From: Sphagnum compactum
Lineage: Eukaryota > Bryophyta > Sphagnopsida > Sphagnales
Length of the DNA stretch: 64,000 nt
NCBI GenBank assembly: GCA_965153455.1
Contig: OZ234497.1
Coordinates: 13,936,302 to 14,000,301 of the forward strand
Direction of reading: 5' to 3'
In this document: positions 1 to 12,299 of the stretch, in pieces
How positions within the stretch are numbered: position 1 is the first letter of the stretch
Layout: each line of letters opens with the position of its first letter
Notes under the pieces: model-generated
The model's database searches: none
What the model was told of the DNA's origin: nothing
The model's input: only the letters and a program-made list of their open reading frames with translations
Program-made: the position numbers and the translations under genes

Positions 1-967
1 CATAGAAAATAATTAGTTTTTTTTCTATTATATTGTTTTGGTTATGTTCTACCATAATATGGGAAAACATTCAATTAAAAAAAAATCAAAAAAACAACAT
101 AAATGGGGTCACTGTAACTTGCTTTTACGCCCCTGCCAATCTAGGAAATCAAAAAAAACCTTTTAACATGTGTATTTATAATGTAACCAACCTAGTACCA
201 AGTTATATAATGATCTTTTAACATAATCATGAAAGAATTCATTGAACTTAGCTTGGGAGGAGGAGATCATTTGCTTGACTTGGGTATTTTTCAGATATGT
301 TAAAAACTAAATTTCCACCAAAGAAAAAAAATTTGAATGTTTATTGGCTAAGACTCCCCGTTGTTTTTTTATTCCTTAACCATGGCTACACCATAAATCA
401 TTATTATGCATATTGTTGATTCCAGCCATGAGGCCCAATCAACTCACCTTGTGGTTTTAAGATCCATTCCTTCCCTTGCTTGAATAAAATTTCTATTTTG
501 GGATTGATTTTTCAAGAAAACAACATCAAAATACAAATGAGCCAATTTCAGTCTCTTTGCTACAACCAAATAATAAGAACAAAAGGGGAATGGTTCAAGA
601 ACCTATGGATTGAAGTAGCCACTTTGATTCTCCTTCCCTTGGTGTCAAATTCCATTCACTACTAGAATTCATGGTTTTTCAAAAGGTCCAAGTTGATTAA
701 CATGTGCATTTTGACTAGAGGCTTGAGGTTTGAATGACATGTATTTTTTGATCGGTGAGCTTGATTAAATGACTTATTTGACTATCTATCAAATTGATTA
801 TCTAGTCAAGTTGAACAAAACAAAATGGCCAATGGCTTATAATCAACTAAGACATTAAGTTAAGTTGGACAAAGTGAATGACATCCTTAAATCAAGATGG
901 AATATAATATTCTAATCAAATGGGACATCCTATGTTACATAATAAGCAAAGATAGCTACAAATTAGG
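1..967. other. AT-rich intergenic DNA, nothing recognised
   Basis: Short open frames of about 60 residues occur on the plus strand but have no recognisable domain, no splice context and the same AT-rich composition as the surroundings. I see no gene, RNA or element end here. Confidence 0.6.
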
Positions 968-1290
968 TTAGGCAATAACCTAGGCCTACCTACATACCAA
1001 CTTACTTACTTATCTACCTACCTACCTTTTAAACCTACTTCCTATGACCTATCTAACTACTTACCTCTTACAACCTATTTACCTACTTACCTACCTTATT
1101 ACCTACCTCATTATTCCCACCTACCATCCTATAAACCTACCTAAATCCACCCACCTACTTCCTATTTCCTAGAACCTATCTACCTACCTATTTAACTCCT
1201 ATGGATTATAAACTACCTATTTACCTATCCCTTCTACTTACCAAACATCATGTAACCTATTTATTAATTAATTATCTTATTTACCTACCT
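968..1290. repeat. Imperfect (CTAC)n/(ACCT)n simple repeat
   Basis: The tetranucleotide CTAC/ACCT recurs across about 320 bp, broken by TTA-rich interruptions. It looks like an old, degenerating microsatellite. A purer array of the same motif on the opposite strand lies at 56.47-56.6 kb. Confidence 0.8.
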
Positions 1291-2689
1291 AACTAATGGT
1301 GTGAAATAAACAAGTGAAATAAAAAACTTGACAATTTTTGTGAACTTTGGAAAGTGTAATTCATTGATAAGGACTTGGATTATCATTGAGGAGGTGAAGG
1401 GTTCAATTCCTAATACTTGCAACCTATATACACACTTTAGAAATTAGGCTAGGGTAAGAAGGTTAGGTAGGTTAAATCAAGTTTAAAAGGTTTTCATGCA
1501 AGTGTTATTTAAAATAGTCTACAAGACCTTATGTGATGGACAAGTCAAACTAATTGTTTTTTTGATCACTTTAACTTCTTGCACACCTTTCTAATGGTGG
1601 TTTCCTTCATCTCGTTGATTTAAACTTTTGGCAAGTTTGCCAAAAGCTTTAAGCTTTGGTCCATTTGTAATGAACCTTTGGGTTCTTCCTTGAAGAGAGG
1701 AACTAATCCATTGTCATTACTAGCTAGGAAAACACTATCGCCTTTTAAAAACTTCCCAAACAACCATTGCATCAGAAAGCTTGGGAAAACCTTTGAGATC
1801 ATTGAAAACATTTTGTATTCAAGTTGCAAATTTGATTTTACCAATGATTGATTAAGAATGTCATTAAAATTGTGACCAACAACACAAAAATTGAGTTTCA
1901 ACACACTTATAGGATAATATCCAAATAATTATCCTTGAGCTTAAGCACAAGTGAATATTAATAAACAACTTTGGTGTTAGGGTTTTGGTGACTATAGTAT
2001 AAATTGTCTTCTCCAAGGTTGTCAAATGCAAAAGCTCCATTGTTGAAATTCTTGCACACACCTTTTTCTCCTCCCTTTTGTTTGTTCTCCAAATTTAAAT
2101 TATTAAACATTGTATTTTCCTTTCCCATTGTCAAAACTCGTGAATGTTAGTGTCACTCACAACTTTGGAGAATGTAACTTCTTGGTAAATTTGCAAAATC
2201 ATTTGGCCAACAAAAGATTTTATTCAAAAGGAATGACTTGCACATATCCAAAATCTAAAGTTACTTTTGCTTTTACCATTGAAATTTACATAAAAAACCC
2301 CAAAAAAAACTTTCATAAAATGCAACAATGAACAAGCCCTCCTAATATGCTTTCAAGGAACATGAAGTTGGCCAATGTTCTTAACTACTTATAGTTCTTT
2401 CGAGGAAACCCACCACCAAGTTCTCACCAAGTTTTTAATAGATGTTCATGTAAGAAACAACATTAATACAAAAGTGAGGTGTAGTTCATTAACTTAAATA
2501 ATTAAGGGGCTTTAAAAGTTAAATAAGTTCACCCCACTTTAATCATTTCACCTTGGTTAAAACAATGTCATTATAAGTCATTATGTAATCATCATGTTTC
2601 ATTACTAGTTGACATTATTCACTACTAGTTAGCATAATTGACAAATAATTGAGAAAATTCATCACAATAAATAATTTTTTTTAAAATTG
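1291..2689. other. Intergenic DNA, nothing recognised
   Basis: AT-rich DNA with short open frames on both strands (for example 1620-1904 minus and 2110-2331 plus). They show low-complexity, Phe/Leu/Asn-rich translations with no family signature. No gene is supported. Confidence 0.55.
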
Positions 2690-3003
2690 TTTTAAATACC
2701 TTAGGTTCACCACTTTAAGCTATTGTACCACAAATTATTGTACCTTAGGCTATACTTTAACTACACTAGGTTATATTTTATGTTGTCTTAAGTTATTGCA
2801 TCTAAAATTATCTTATGTTATATCTTAGGTTATTTTACCCTAAATTATATCCTAGGTTATTTTACTTTACCTTAAGTTATTTTAAATTATTTTAGGTGTA
2901 TGACCTATGTGATATTATAGATTATTATATATCATTTTACACTAGGCTATTGATGTTGTTGTTATTATACTTTAAGTTATTTTAGGCTATATTAGGTTAT
3001 GCC
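2690..3003. repeat. Cryptic short repeat rich in TTAGGTTAT-like words
   Basis: Words of the type TTAGGTTATTTTA, TTAGGCTATATT and TTAAGTTATT recur about every 20-30 bp over 300 bp. Similar words reappear after the adjacent inverted-repeat element, at 3,530-3,610. This suggests that the element inserted into an older degenerate repeat. Confidence 0.6.
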
Positions 3004-3004
3004 T

Positions 3005-3519
3005 GGGTGTTAGCAAGGTAAAGTAAACAAAAAAAAATAGTCCGCCCAAAATCTAATTTAAAAATGGAAAAGTTTTTGATAAGAAAAGTAGATTCAAAAT
3101 ATTTTGAAGTAGAAATATAAAACCATAGGGCCATGTATTTTGTTTATGGAAAGTTGGATACAAAGTTTGAACAACTTTGGTATCACAAAAGTAGGTTGAA
3201 AGTACGTTTTAAACTAACTAGGTCAAAATGGTGTTCAAACCTTTCATATGAAAATTTTGATATATTATGATTATAACATCCATAATCTGATAATACATAA
3301 GTATTTTTTAGGGTTTGACAAAGTTGAATTTTTTTTTAAATCAATATTTCATCTACATGTAGCCCATTTTGTAAAATGGGACATTTTTGTGGAAATAGAT
3401 TTTTTTAAAAAAAAATTACTTAATTTTACTTTCAATACATTAAAACATTTTCATGGTTACATGTAATTTTTTTAACAAGGAGCAATGAGTCGTCTACTTT
3501 ACCTTGTTTGCACTCGCCC
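3005..3519. mobile_element. Non-autonomous inverted-terminal-repeat element (MITE-like), about 515 bp
   Basis: The left end at 3005-3028 reads GGGTGTTAGCAAGGTAAAGT and on. The right end at 3492-3519, read on the minus strand, gives GGGCGAGTGCAAACAAGGTA and on, the same sequence with a small indel. The two share an exact core of ACAAGGTAAAGTA type. The inside is A/T-rich with words such as AGTAGGTTGAAAGTA and has no transposase. I could not fix a target-site duplication. A related left end and interior occur at about 41.15-41.69 kb. The superfamily is not assigned. Confidence 0.6.
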
Positions 3520-5660
3520 TAAGTTTTTTTAAATTATAATAATATATATTTTATGTTATTTAAAACTACCTTGGGCTATTATAACTTATGCTTTAAGTTG
3601 TTTTAGGCTATATTGTACATTATGAAAAATCATGTTTACAACAATTAAATTTTTTTGCTACTATAGATCTAAAACAACTAATATACAACTATGTTACAAT
3701 TATCCCATGAAAATATGAAGAATTAATAAATAAAACAACACGTCAAAAAATTAGGGAGTTGTATCATAGTTGTAAGTTAATTGAAAGATGGACATTTATA
3801 TAATAAAATGTACACATTGTAGATACAGTTGTAGTCAACCATGTTTGGCTTTATTGACAAGTTGCATTTTAGTAACATGTGACAACTACATTACAATTAA
3901 GGTAAATGTAGCACTTAATCAATGATTATTTTGCAACTAATGTACAATCTTAACACATATGACCATGCCATGTGTATGCATTTTCATTGCCCATTAGATA
4001 TGACACTTTTAACTTGTTTGCAACTAGTTGTCAACTATGATTCCCATAGATACAATTAGGTTGGCATTATATAAATACTACTTTTCCACTATTTTTTGAT
4101 TGTTGTTCAACCATTTTATTATTTATTTTCCACTACATTGCAATTCATAACATTATATTATTCTACAAACCTATCAAACCATAGAACTCATTGAAGGTGA
4201 AAGTTTGTTTTTGAATTGAAATTAAAAGTAGTGTGTATATTGTATTACAAATTCAATTAAGGTGTACATATGGATTTTTTTATTTATATACTTTGATGTT
4301 TTAACTTTAAATGTGTAATTGTGTTATTGATAAAGGTTAATTCCTTCAAGGTGATCATTGACCTATGCTTATAATAATAAAATTCAAGATGAACTTCGAA
4401 TGATAACCTTTTCTTTTCTAACAACTAACATTTAGTAAACATGTTAGCCAAAGTAACCAAATTAGTTAAGCCAACATGTGAACACATTAATCAAGTCAAC
4501 CAAATCAATTGTGTGGTCATTATGAACAACTAATATGTAACTAGATTTGAACTTGGAATTTGAAAATTGAGAATATGAAATTTGACCAGGAAACCCCTAA
4601 GCAAGTGACATGTGGTAATAAATTAGTAGATTTCCCCCTTTGTATCAACAACTTTCATGCACTTATGCTTATTGTCAAAAAATTCAAGATGAATAATAAA
4701 GGAAAAGGTTTTTTTTTTAAAAAAATTTGTTCATTTAAAATTCTTTTGGTGATGCAATTATCATATCATGTGTTACATAACCAAATTTTAAAAAGTTTCT
4801 AGTTTAGAATTAAAGTTAAAAGTTTATTATAAGGTTTTTGTTCATTTAGAAAACTTGTAAGTTGAAGGTTTTTGTTCTTGTTATTGGAGGTTGAAAGTTA
4901 TTGTTATTATTCTTGAAGGTTGAAGGTTTTTGTTCTTACATTTAGAGGTTGAAAGTTTTTTTATTTATGTTTGATGAGATGTTTATTTGCATATATATTT
5001 TTAAATGGTGTGAGAAAATCTTCCATTTTTTTAGAAGTTGACTTGTAAAATGTAATTTATAATGATGACAAGGATTTGTGAGGTGTGAATTCTTTTTTAT
5101 GAAATTCATGTTATGGTTTTTGTTTGTGTGTTTGATCATTTGCATTTTTGAGGCGGAAGGTGGAGTTGAAATAAAACTAGTTTATTCAAACACACATGTA
5201 ATTTTTGTGCATTTATAATGATTTTTGTTGTTTTCATGTTATAAGGTCAAACTTTGATAATATTTGAATACATCAAAATGAAAGTTGTGCATACAAGGTA
5301 AGGTTTTTTCAAAAATAAGATAGTGGTTAAATTGTTTGAAAAATAGAGTTTTGAATAGAGGAGCATAAACATGTGATGTATTATAATTTGGTTAGGTTGT
5401 TAATAACCATGCCATTGAATGTGTTGTTATTTGTTGTGTAATAATTCAAACCAATACGTGCAAAAAATAATAACAATAAAGGTATGGTGAATTCTAACCT
5501 CAATACTTGAAGTATGTGATACATTTTATTTTGAAAACCACCATTGTATGCAAGTGTAGTTGATTTGTAGTTTAATTTGTATCAATGTTATGTATGGTGC
5601 ATTTTGGTAATAAATAAGTTTAGTTAATGGCATTGTAGTTGTAAACTACTTTCTTTTCAT
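3520..5660. other. AT-rich intergenic DNA with short GTTGAAGGTTTTTGTTC repeats
   Basis: No gene is supported. Between 4,820 and 4,970 the phrase GTTGAAGGTTTTTGTTC or GTTGAAAGTTTTT recurs four or five times at roughly 35-bp spacing, a short degenerate tandem repeat. The rest is AT-rich with spurious short frames. Confidence 0.6.
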
Positions 5661-5663
5661 TTT

Positions 5664-6352
5664 TTAACTTTTCCAATTTACACCCCTTTTGAACATTTCA
5701 AGAACACCCCTAATAGTTAATGTTTCTTGCCTTGTACAATGGCTGAAAACTTTTGATTTAAATTGTAATTCTTTTTGCAACAATTGTCCATGTACTAACT
5801 TCATAGATAATTCATCGATATAGGTATCAAGAAAAATTGTTAAGGTATGGATAGAGGGTGGTAAATTGCTTAAAAATGTAAATGTTAAATATTCATAACA
5901 AATTGGACAATCAATGTTTGTCAATTGATCAATAACCATGCAAAACTTGTCAATATGAACTTGCATTGAAGTGCCTTCCTCCATCTGAAGATTGCAAAGC
6001 TTTTAACATAACTGTAATTTATTCTCAACCTGCTATTTTTTGAATGTTACATAAAGGTTATTTCATGTGTCTTTTGCATTTTTTGCATATGATACATGAT
6101 GCAATTTAGAATCAACAACATTTTAAAATATTGCCTCATGAACCAACTTGTCTTTCTTCATGAACATGCAAGGTTCATGAAGGTTCCTTTTGGATCAATT
6201 TTTCTAGACTTGATTTATGGTGGCAATAACTTTCTTAAAGTGATCTCCCATAAGTTTTTCTCACACATGAAAAACTCCATCTTCATCTTCCAAGCATGAA
6301 TATTATTGTCATTCTACCTTTCAACACATTGGACATCAAAACTAGTTGCCAT
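5664..6352 (-). pseudogene. Ty1/copia-type gag relic (UBN2-like), broken
   Basis: On the minus strand a Met codon at 6352-6350 opens a frame beginning MATSFDV. A stop follows soon after, then a stretch reading NIHAWKMKMEFFM, which is the W-K-x-K-M-E pattern of copia Gag N termini. After further stops and frame changes, an open part (5664-5984) begins MEEGTSMQVHIDKF and continues to LSNLPPSI and KLVHGQLLQKE. This matches the 'EGTS..HI..F' block of the gag-polypeptide UBN2 family. It lies just downstream of a primer-binding site and LTR end (6458-6470). It is non-coding today. No protease, integrase or RT follows at lower coordinates, so the copy is truncated. Confidence 0.8.
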
Positions 6353-6457
6353 GATTGTGACTAGAACAATGCTAAAAAAATAAACATTCAAAACTCCAAA
6401 GCCTTTGGATGAACAACTATAACATGCAATTCAAAATTTCCTTCTTTCAAGAACTAG

Positions 6458-6469
6458 ACTATGATACCA
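6458..6469 (-). other. Retroelement primer-binding site (tRNA-iMet type)
   Basis: The minus strand reads TGGTATCATAGT directly after an LTR end in CCAACA. The usual plant copia primer-binding site is TGGTATCAGAGC, complementary to initiator tRNA-Met. The gag relic starts about 105 bp further on, as expected. Confidence 0.8.
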
Positions 6470-6660
6470 TGTTGGAAATTGACAGTGAATCAATGAGATA
6501 ATAAAGAATAGAAAAACAAAGATTTATTACAAACTTTTCATCTAACCGTAGGATCACACAAGTTGCTACAAACTCTTATGATCCACTTTTGAGCTTTGGC
6601 CTACTCAATAAAAGGTGAACATCTCACATGTAGATGTTGCTTACCTTGGTATTGCATGCA
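6470..6660 (-). mobile_element. Copia-type LTR (3' end certain, 5' end not)
   Basis: On the minus strand the sequence before the primer-binding site ends ATTTCCAACA and contains an AATAAA-like stretch (GTAATAAATC), as in the R-U5 part of a short copia LTR. The terminal CA at 6471-6470 is clear. The beginning of the LTR is not: it may lie near 6,650, where base composition changes. No second LTR copy is visible in the window. Confidence 0.6.
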
Positions 6661-9600
6661 CAAACACATGCATGAGGTCATCATCCTTTGCAGATACTAA
6701 CTTGTTTTATGACTGCTGTTGCTATTGTTTTCAGATGGAAAGAACTCTTTCTCATGAAGAATGAGCATGGAGATCCATTTTTGCACCAAGATGGCAGGCA
6801 GGGGGAAGAAGAGTGTGTGATATTGGTGGTGGGGTGGTGAGATGGTGGTGTCATGGCAAAGACTCAAAAGCTCCTAACGTGGTGGGTGGTAGCTGTGTGA
6901 TCAATTACAAGCCTCAGGAGTTGTGCACACCTAATTTTTATGATTGTCTTCTTATGTGCATGGGATTTCATTTTTCTTGTGGCTTTTGGGTCTTGGAAAA
7001 AGAGGGAGGAGAGGAAGATGGGTAAGAAATGGGTAAGAGAGCATTGGAGGTTGTGTGGTCCACTGTGGTCCACTATTCCGTCGATATTGCATTGATGAAT
7101 CATTTCCTCAAAAAATTTGCTGCAAGGAACAACCAGTCTGCACTATGTTACCAAACCCTTAATTCAAAAGCATCATCATCCAACATTGCTGTGGAGATGC
7201 AAGAGTAGAGATCCACAAGTGTACAACAGCCTTCCACCAAACCAGCAATTGACAAGTACTGGACCCAATCTTTGCTTGGGTTTCTCGGGGATGTGTTTCA
7301 TTGCTATAACAAGAACAATCAATCATATCAAAGCTAAGTTTTAGGTGCTGTGGGGTAAACTCCTGCTGCAAGAACAGAAAGCTTGAGCTATATTTAGTGC
7401 CCAATGATGAGCACACTCTTGGCCAACACAATCCCTAATTATCGATGTGCACACTCATCCTGGGGTGAATATGTGCAGGTGGGGTCATGGCACATACTCC
7501 CTGTATACAATCTGTCAATGATGCATGTTCACCAGAGTTTCCACCATCTTTCCTATTTTACCATGTAGCAGTGATGTATACCTTTTGCGGCGCAGCATCA
7601 TCACCTGACCTTTTTCTCAGACTGAAGTCTGTCTTCCAATTGTCTCAAGCTTGTCTCCCTCCACCATGCATTCAAACTATTGTGATCTGTTCATATTCTT
7701 AACAGACCTCATACCACTTCTCATGTCACTCAAAAGCCACAAATGATTCACCACCGTCTCTGCCTGCACAAGTGATGGATCTCAGGCAAAAAATTCACGC
7801 TTTTCCACATACAATGCCTATGACACTGGGAATGATTCCAATCCATCAAAGCTTGATTTCACACACAATATCATGACCTATTCTCACACAAGCTGGGGGT
7901 CATTAGTTAGCAAGCAACGGCACCTTGATCATCATCCCGCAACATCATCTGCAGCATTCATTCATTCATTTGGACTTGTGGCACTGCAGCTGTTCTGAAC
8001 AATTCTTTTGAGTGTTTTGTAAGATGCTCACCACACAAAATTCAAGCTCAGAAACAAACAAGCAGCTCACAGCATAATAGCTCTTCCCCTCATGGCAAGT
8101 TCAAACCAGCAACAGTTAAAATAGAATGTTCCTTGAAAGTTTCCAAAAAATGGAACTTACAGTCCACAGTAAGATAGTACCTGGTGAACATTCCTCAAAG
8201 TGTGGGCCAAATGAACTCTGCATCCTTCCATAGTCTCTCCCAGACAGGACCAACCAACAAACTTTGCTCACAGCAAGAGAGTTTTGACCTAAGCAAAATC
8301 TTTTAAGTAACAAGTAGCCCATTTCAATGGATTTGAAAATATGCAGCAACTCCACCAATCAGCTCTGCTATTTCCAAGTTTGATGCAAACTGGTGTCTAG
8401 AGTGATAAAACACATGTGCAAAGTCTCATGTGGATCTTGATCCTCTTGCCTACCCCAATTTGACAGAAAAGCATTCAGAAGTAGAGGATGAACACTATTC
8501 CTTTCGTAAGTGCAACAATTCAGTACTATTCTTTCAGAGCTTGACATAGGTGAACACCGTGTGATTGAAAAGGTAGGAAAGTGATGATAAGGTTAGGGGT
8601 ATCCCAACAGTACCTCAAGTTGGAGTCTTCTGACCCCTGGTTGGATTGGAATGAACCAGAGGTGCATGGGGCACTCAGCAGTTGCCTCTTTCTGAATCTG
8701 TTCAGTGTTGTCATAGGAATATGTTGAGGATCCATTTGTCAATCAAAGTGATTCACTTGGAATCCAGAGTTTGTGGGGCTTGAACTGCTGCCCACAGGGT
8801 TGCTTGCTTCATTTGTTGGCACTCGACAGAATCCACAGAACTGGGTAATCTTCGTCAAGTAAACATAGGTGGAGTTTTAGTGGTAGCAAATAATAGCCAT
8901 CCATGCACATCCAGTGGCTCCCACAAGCTTTATTCAGGACAATGAAACCAAATTTTGAACCCAAAAGAAATAGTGCCTTCATAAAGGAGATGGCTCCTTG
9001 GGAGGGAAACTTCACCACCAAAAACACAAATCTTGGCCTGGAGGTTCAAATAGGAGCTGACAAAGACAAGATTCTATCCCCCATCTCCCTGAAGTTGTGG
9101 ACATGCCAGACAAACTACCCAAAACATTCTCGGGACCACTTGCAGGGGACCCCAAACGAGTAAACCCTTCACACTGCCCACTCAAGTGCACATTTTGGTT
9201 GGGTGTACAATTCTGAACCTGGCAAGGTCACATGCAATCTCAACTCAACTATACAGAGACATGATCCAGCACATTTTACTCAAATGTAGAGTTTATATAC
9301 TCTGTCTTTGGTGGGAGCCAAAGTATATAGTCACTGGAGAGCTAATGACATGAATTTAGCAAACATAGAAGAGTATTGAGCACCATGGATTTGCATCCAC
9401 AACTGAGTGGCTGCAAATAATTGTCAAGAGCTCAGAAGATGGTTTGAGACAACAACCACATAATACCATTAACCCGGTGACAATGACCAGAAAATTGCTC
9501 AAAACCATGGCATCAGCTCAGTTAGTTGAGAGCAATAGATATGCCCCTCTACATTGCCCCCATTCGCACAGACAAATGAGTAGACAAATCAATGGGGTGC

Positions 9601-9999
9601 CACTGCAGATCCAAGATAACAACAAACACAGACACATGTGCATGCATGCACATCCTCAACCAATGAGAACTCCACAATGTACACCCTCAACAGAAGACTG
9701 CGCTGAAAACGTCAATGTTGTCCTTGAAGCCAAAATCAATCCTCCATAACTCAGTAGTTGGATTGGCCTGCATTCATGCACCAACGCTCCAGCACGCTAT
9801 CCTTGAAAGTATATATATACAGAAGGCCAGTGTGTGGATTCCCATGAGGGGAAAATGAACCAAACAAGAGAGATACCTTGAAGGAGCTGAAAAACAAAGG
9901 GGGTCGCCAAGCAAAGGAGTTCGGACAGGGCCACTTTGCATGTTTCAGTGCCCTCCAAACCCGGTTTGCTTTGCCCGCAACCAAGGTGCTGTTATGCTC
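6661..9999. other. GC-richer gene-island DNA downstream of the F-box gene, no coding gene recognised
   Basis: The composition changes sharply from the AT-rich left flank to a balanced one. Open frames up to about 100 residues occur on both strands, but none carries a known domain, and frames on opposite strands overlap without a clear winner. The region is downstream of the minus-strand F-box gene, so parts may be 3' UTR or a non-coding transcript. Transcript data would decide this. Confidence 0.5.
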
Positions 10000-10382
10000 A
10001 AGTGATTTGACCTATCTAAGAGCAAGCAGATGAAGTAGGTGTTTACAACATGACTGATCTGGCCCTCCAACAGACTGTTTTCAGCTTGAAGTCAGGAGTA
10101 ACTTCAATCAAAGACCTTACATAATATGAGCACCAGACCTCCCATAGACACTGAGCAGGGTTAATCATCTTCCAAACCTGGGTTTTTGGATGCACAACGA
10201 GTTAAGTTTTTGAGCTTGAATTGGCTTGACCTGTCTGGAAGAAAAGCAGATGCACGTACATGTTCCCAAGGTGACTGATCCAGCCCTCTTACAGACTGTT
10301 TTTGGCTCAAAGGAGGGATCTAACTTCAAATCAACAAGCTTCCCATATGGAGATGAGTACTGAACCCTCCAGCAGATACTGA
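10000..10382. repeat. Imperfect direct duplication, two copies of about 160 bp
   Basis: Copy 1 (about 10,000-10,165) and copy 2 (about 10,221-10,382) share an ordered series of words: TTGACCTATCTAAGAGCAAGCAGATG versus TTGACCTGTCTGGAAG..AGCAGATG, TGACTGATC, CAGCCCTC or GGCCCTC, CAGACTGTTTT, GAGTAACTTCAA or GATCTAACTTCAA. Identity is moderate. Neither copy keeps a shared reading frame, so this looks like duplicated non-coding or 3' UTR sequence next to the F-box gene. Confidence 0.6.
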
Positions 10383-10629
10383 AAAACTTTGTCTCATCCC
10401 AACATTGTGTCTTCCATTTGGTGAGCAAGGTGTGGTGGATTTCTGTCTAAGTCTATACAAGTTTGAAGAGCAGGAGAAGTGCTTCTCACATACCTTGGCC
10501 ACCGATTCTTTTTCTTCTGGTGCTCAGGAGATTGCAAGGGTACGAACACCAAACTGATAGGGTCTGTGGTGGTGGTGTTGGTCCTGCAGACTGAATGAGG
10601 ATTTGCACCAAAGACCATGCGCATCATCA

Positions 10630-11757
10630 TCACACCAAAGCAGATAGCCTGGGGTAAAAGAGAAACTCTGTGGTGGATAAGACAGTGTACAGACAAGGTC
10701 CACAGTGAATCTGGTCTGTAGTGAAGTTGTAGACCAGAATCTTGGTCCACAACATATCCTTGAAAATCAAGATGAGTAAGTCCCCATATGCACAGCAACT
10801 CAAGGCCCAGCCTCGGCTTCCCATTTGGCCCAGCATCTCATCAGGAACTTCAAGCATGTGGGTCCATAGTTTCTTACTCTGTTCAAGCTGCCAGATGTGG
10901 ATTCGTTCTATGAGTGTTGCATCCGGATGTTGTTGTTCTTTGATCCTAGCCACCAGAAGTAGCCTCCCTTGACATCCCACAAGATGATACCTGGCGTAAG
11001 CTGGCAAAGCTGGTAACCCAACACGATACCAAGTGCTTGTCTGAAAATGGAATTCCCAGACATCGGAAGGAATGCGTACACCAATGGCACAGTATGCTAT
11101 CTCATTACACACAACCATGCTTATTGTATCCTGCATGATGATCTCAACTGGAACTTTGCTACACAGCACCTGCCAGCAGTTGCCCACTGAATTGTAAGAC
11201 TCTAATGACCATCTACGTGGCTCCTCCTGCTGGCTGGTATCAGATTGCTGCACACAGAGTGCAACAATGCGGTATCTGTGGCCACTGGGATCCATCAGGA
11301 TTTGAGCAGCACATGGTCGTCCAACTGCCTGAGGCAACTGCCTCACAAATCCTGTAAAAGGGTTACAGATGTGGATACTACTGGCAGCAGCCTGGAGCGT
11401 TCCATCCTGAGGAGAGCATGATGATGATGCCCGCAAGATTAGTCCCTCACTGCTCGCAAGGAAGTCAGAGTACCACAAGTCTTGGAACAGCGGAGGGGCC
11501 AGATTGGACAGCTTCTTAGAGTAGGGATTGTAAGCGAAGGATCTGTGAGAATTTGTCACAACCAGCCATGTCTCACAACATTTAGGTTGATCCGATGAGC
11601 ATGCATCTAAGAAGCTGTGGGAAGACGGGAAGTCGTTCCATCTCTTGCACACAGCCCTGAAACGGAACAAGCTCTTCACGGGTAACATGGTCAACACTCT
11701 GTCCAGGATGTGCTCAGGCAAGCTCCCCCATAACATCCCTTCCATTCTCACCTCCAT
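10630..11757 (-). CDS. F-box protein with kelch-like C-terminal region
   Basis: This is a 375-residue uninterrupted frame. Residues about 10-50 form an F-box: LPEHILDRVLTMLPVKSLFR, then the conserved VCKRW and SFLD. The F-box is expected to bind SKP1 and place the protein in an SCF ubiquitin ligase. The rest (about 55-375) matches the F-box/kelch architecture in plan, with blocks such as NPFTG and QLP, W-containing strands (VWEFHFQTSTW, HIWQLEQSKKLW) and hydrophobic strands that would build a substrate-binding propeller. I cannot count kelch repeats reliably. Met5 and Met8 are alternative starts; Met1 is the most upstream in-frame Met. No coding intron is seen. The substrate is unknown. Upstream leader DNA contains a (GA)n tract and tandem repeats. 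Confidence 0.9.
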   Translation of the reverse strand: MEVRMEGMLWGSLPEHILDRVLTMLPVKSLFRFRAVCKRWNDFPSSHSFLDACSSDQPKCCETWLVVTNSHRSFAYNPYSKKLSNLAPPLFQDLWYSDFLASSEGLILRASSSCSPQDGTLQAAASSIHICNPFTGFVRQLPQAVGRPCAAQILMDPSGHRYRIVALCVQQSDTSQQEEPRRWSLESYNSVGNCWQVLCSKVPVEIIMQDTISMVVCNEIAYCAIGVRIPSDVWEFHFQTSTWYRVGLPALPAYARYHLVGCQGRLLLVARIKEQQHPDATLIERIHIWQLEQSKKLWTHMLEVPDEMLGQMGSRGWALSCCAYGDLLILIFKDMLWTKILVYNFTTDQIHCGPCLYTVLSTTEFLFYPRLSALV

Positions 11758-11860
11758 ACTTTCCTTCCTTTTTCCGAGCGTGTTCCGCTCGTTTCCTCTT
11801 CCGCTGTTTTACTTCACCCCCGATTTCTAAAAAACAAAATACCTACTCTACAATCAAGTT

Positions 11861-11885
11861 CTCTCTCTCTCTCTCTCTCTCTCTC
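11861..11885 (-). repeat. (GA)n tract in the F-box gene 5' region
   Basis: About 12 CT units on the plus strand, GA on the coding strand, lie 104-128 bp upstream of the F-box start codon. GA tracts are common in plant core promoters and 5' leaders, where GAGA-binding BPC factors act. A role here is inferred from position only. Confidence 0.7.
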
Positions 11886-11979
11886 AAGCAACATCAATAT
11901 CCAACAAACACGATAACGTCACCAGGCAGGCCCGCAACATCCTTCTTAATTGAAATTCAAAGAAGCATTTACAAAGTAC

Positions 11980-12245
11980 AGGCCGCGAGTTGTCCTTCCT
12001 TCCGCTCTCGTTTTCCCTTACGGCTTAGTCATAAAAAACAATTACACACCGCGAGCTGTCTGTCCTTCCTTCCTTCCGCTCTCGTTTTCCCCGACGGATT
12101 ACTCATAAACAGCAATATCACGCCGCGAGCTGTCCTTCTTTCCTTCCGCTCTCGTTTTCCCTGACGGCTTACTCATAAACAAAATACGCGCCGCTAGCTG
12201 TCCTTCCTTCCTTCCTGCCGCTCTCGTTTTCCCTGACGGCTTACA
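11980..12245. repeat. Tandem repeat, four units of about 72 bp
   Basis: The block CCGCTCTCGTTTTCC starts at 12002, 12076, 12146 and 12218. It is followed each time by a (C)TGACGGCTTACTCATAAACA-type sequence and preceded by GCCGCGAGCTGTCCTTCCTTCC. It lies 220-490 bp upstream of the F-box start codon, so it may form part of its promoter or leader. It is GC-rich relative to the window. Confidence 0.85.
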
Positions 12246-12247
12246 CA

Positions 12248-12299
12248 CACAACAAACAAACAAACAAACAAACAAACAGACAGACAGACAGACAGACAA
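12248..12299. repeat. (ACAA)n followed by (ACAG)n microsatellite
   Basis: A run of about seven ACAA units passes directly into about five CAGA units. It abuts the 72-bp tandem repeat. Confidence 0.9.

Noticed and set aside
6458-6487. tRNA-like sequence at the copia primer-binding site
   Set aside because: TGGTATCATAGT is the tRNA-complementary primer site of a retroelement, not a tRNA gene.
10394-10798. 134-residue minus frame overlapping the 3' end of the F-box gene
   Set aside because: It is a different frame of the F-box coding strand and its 3' flank, with no domain.
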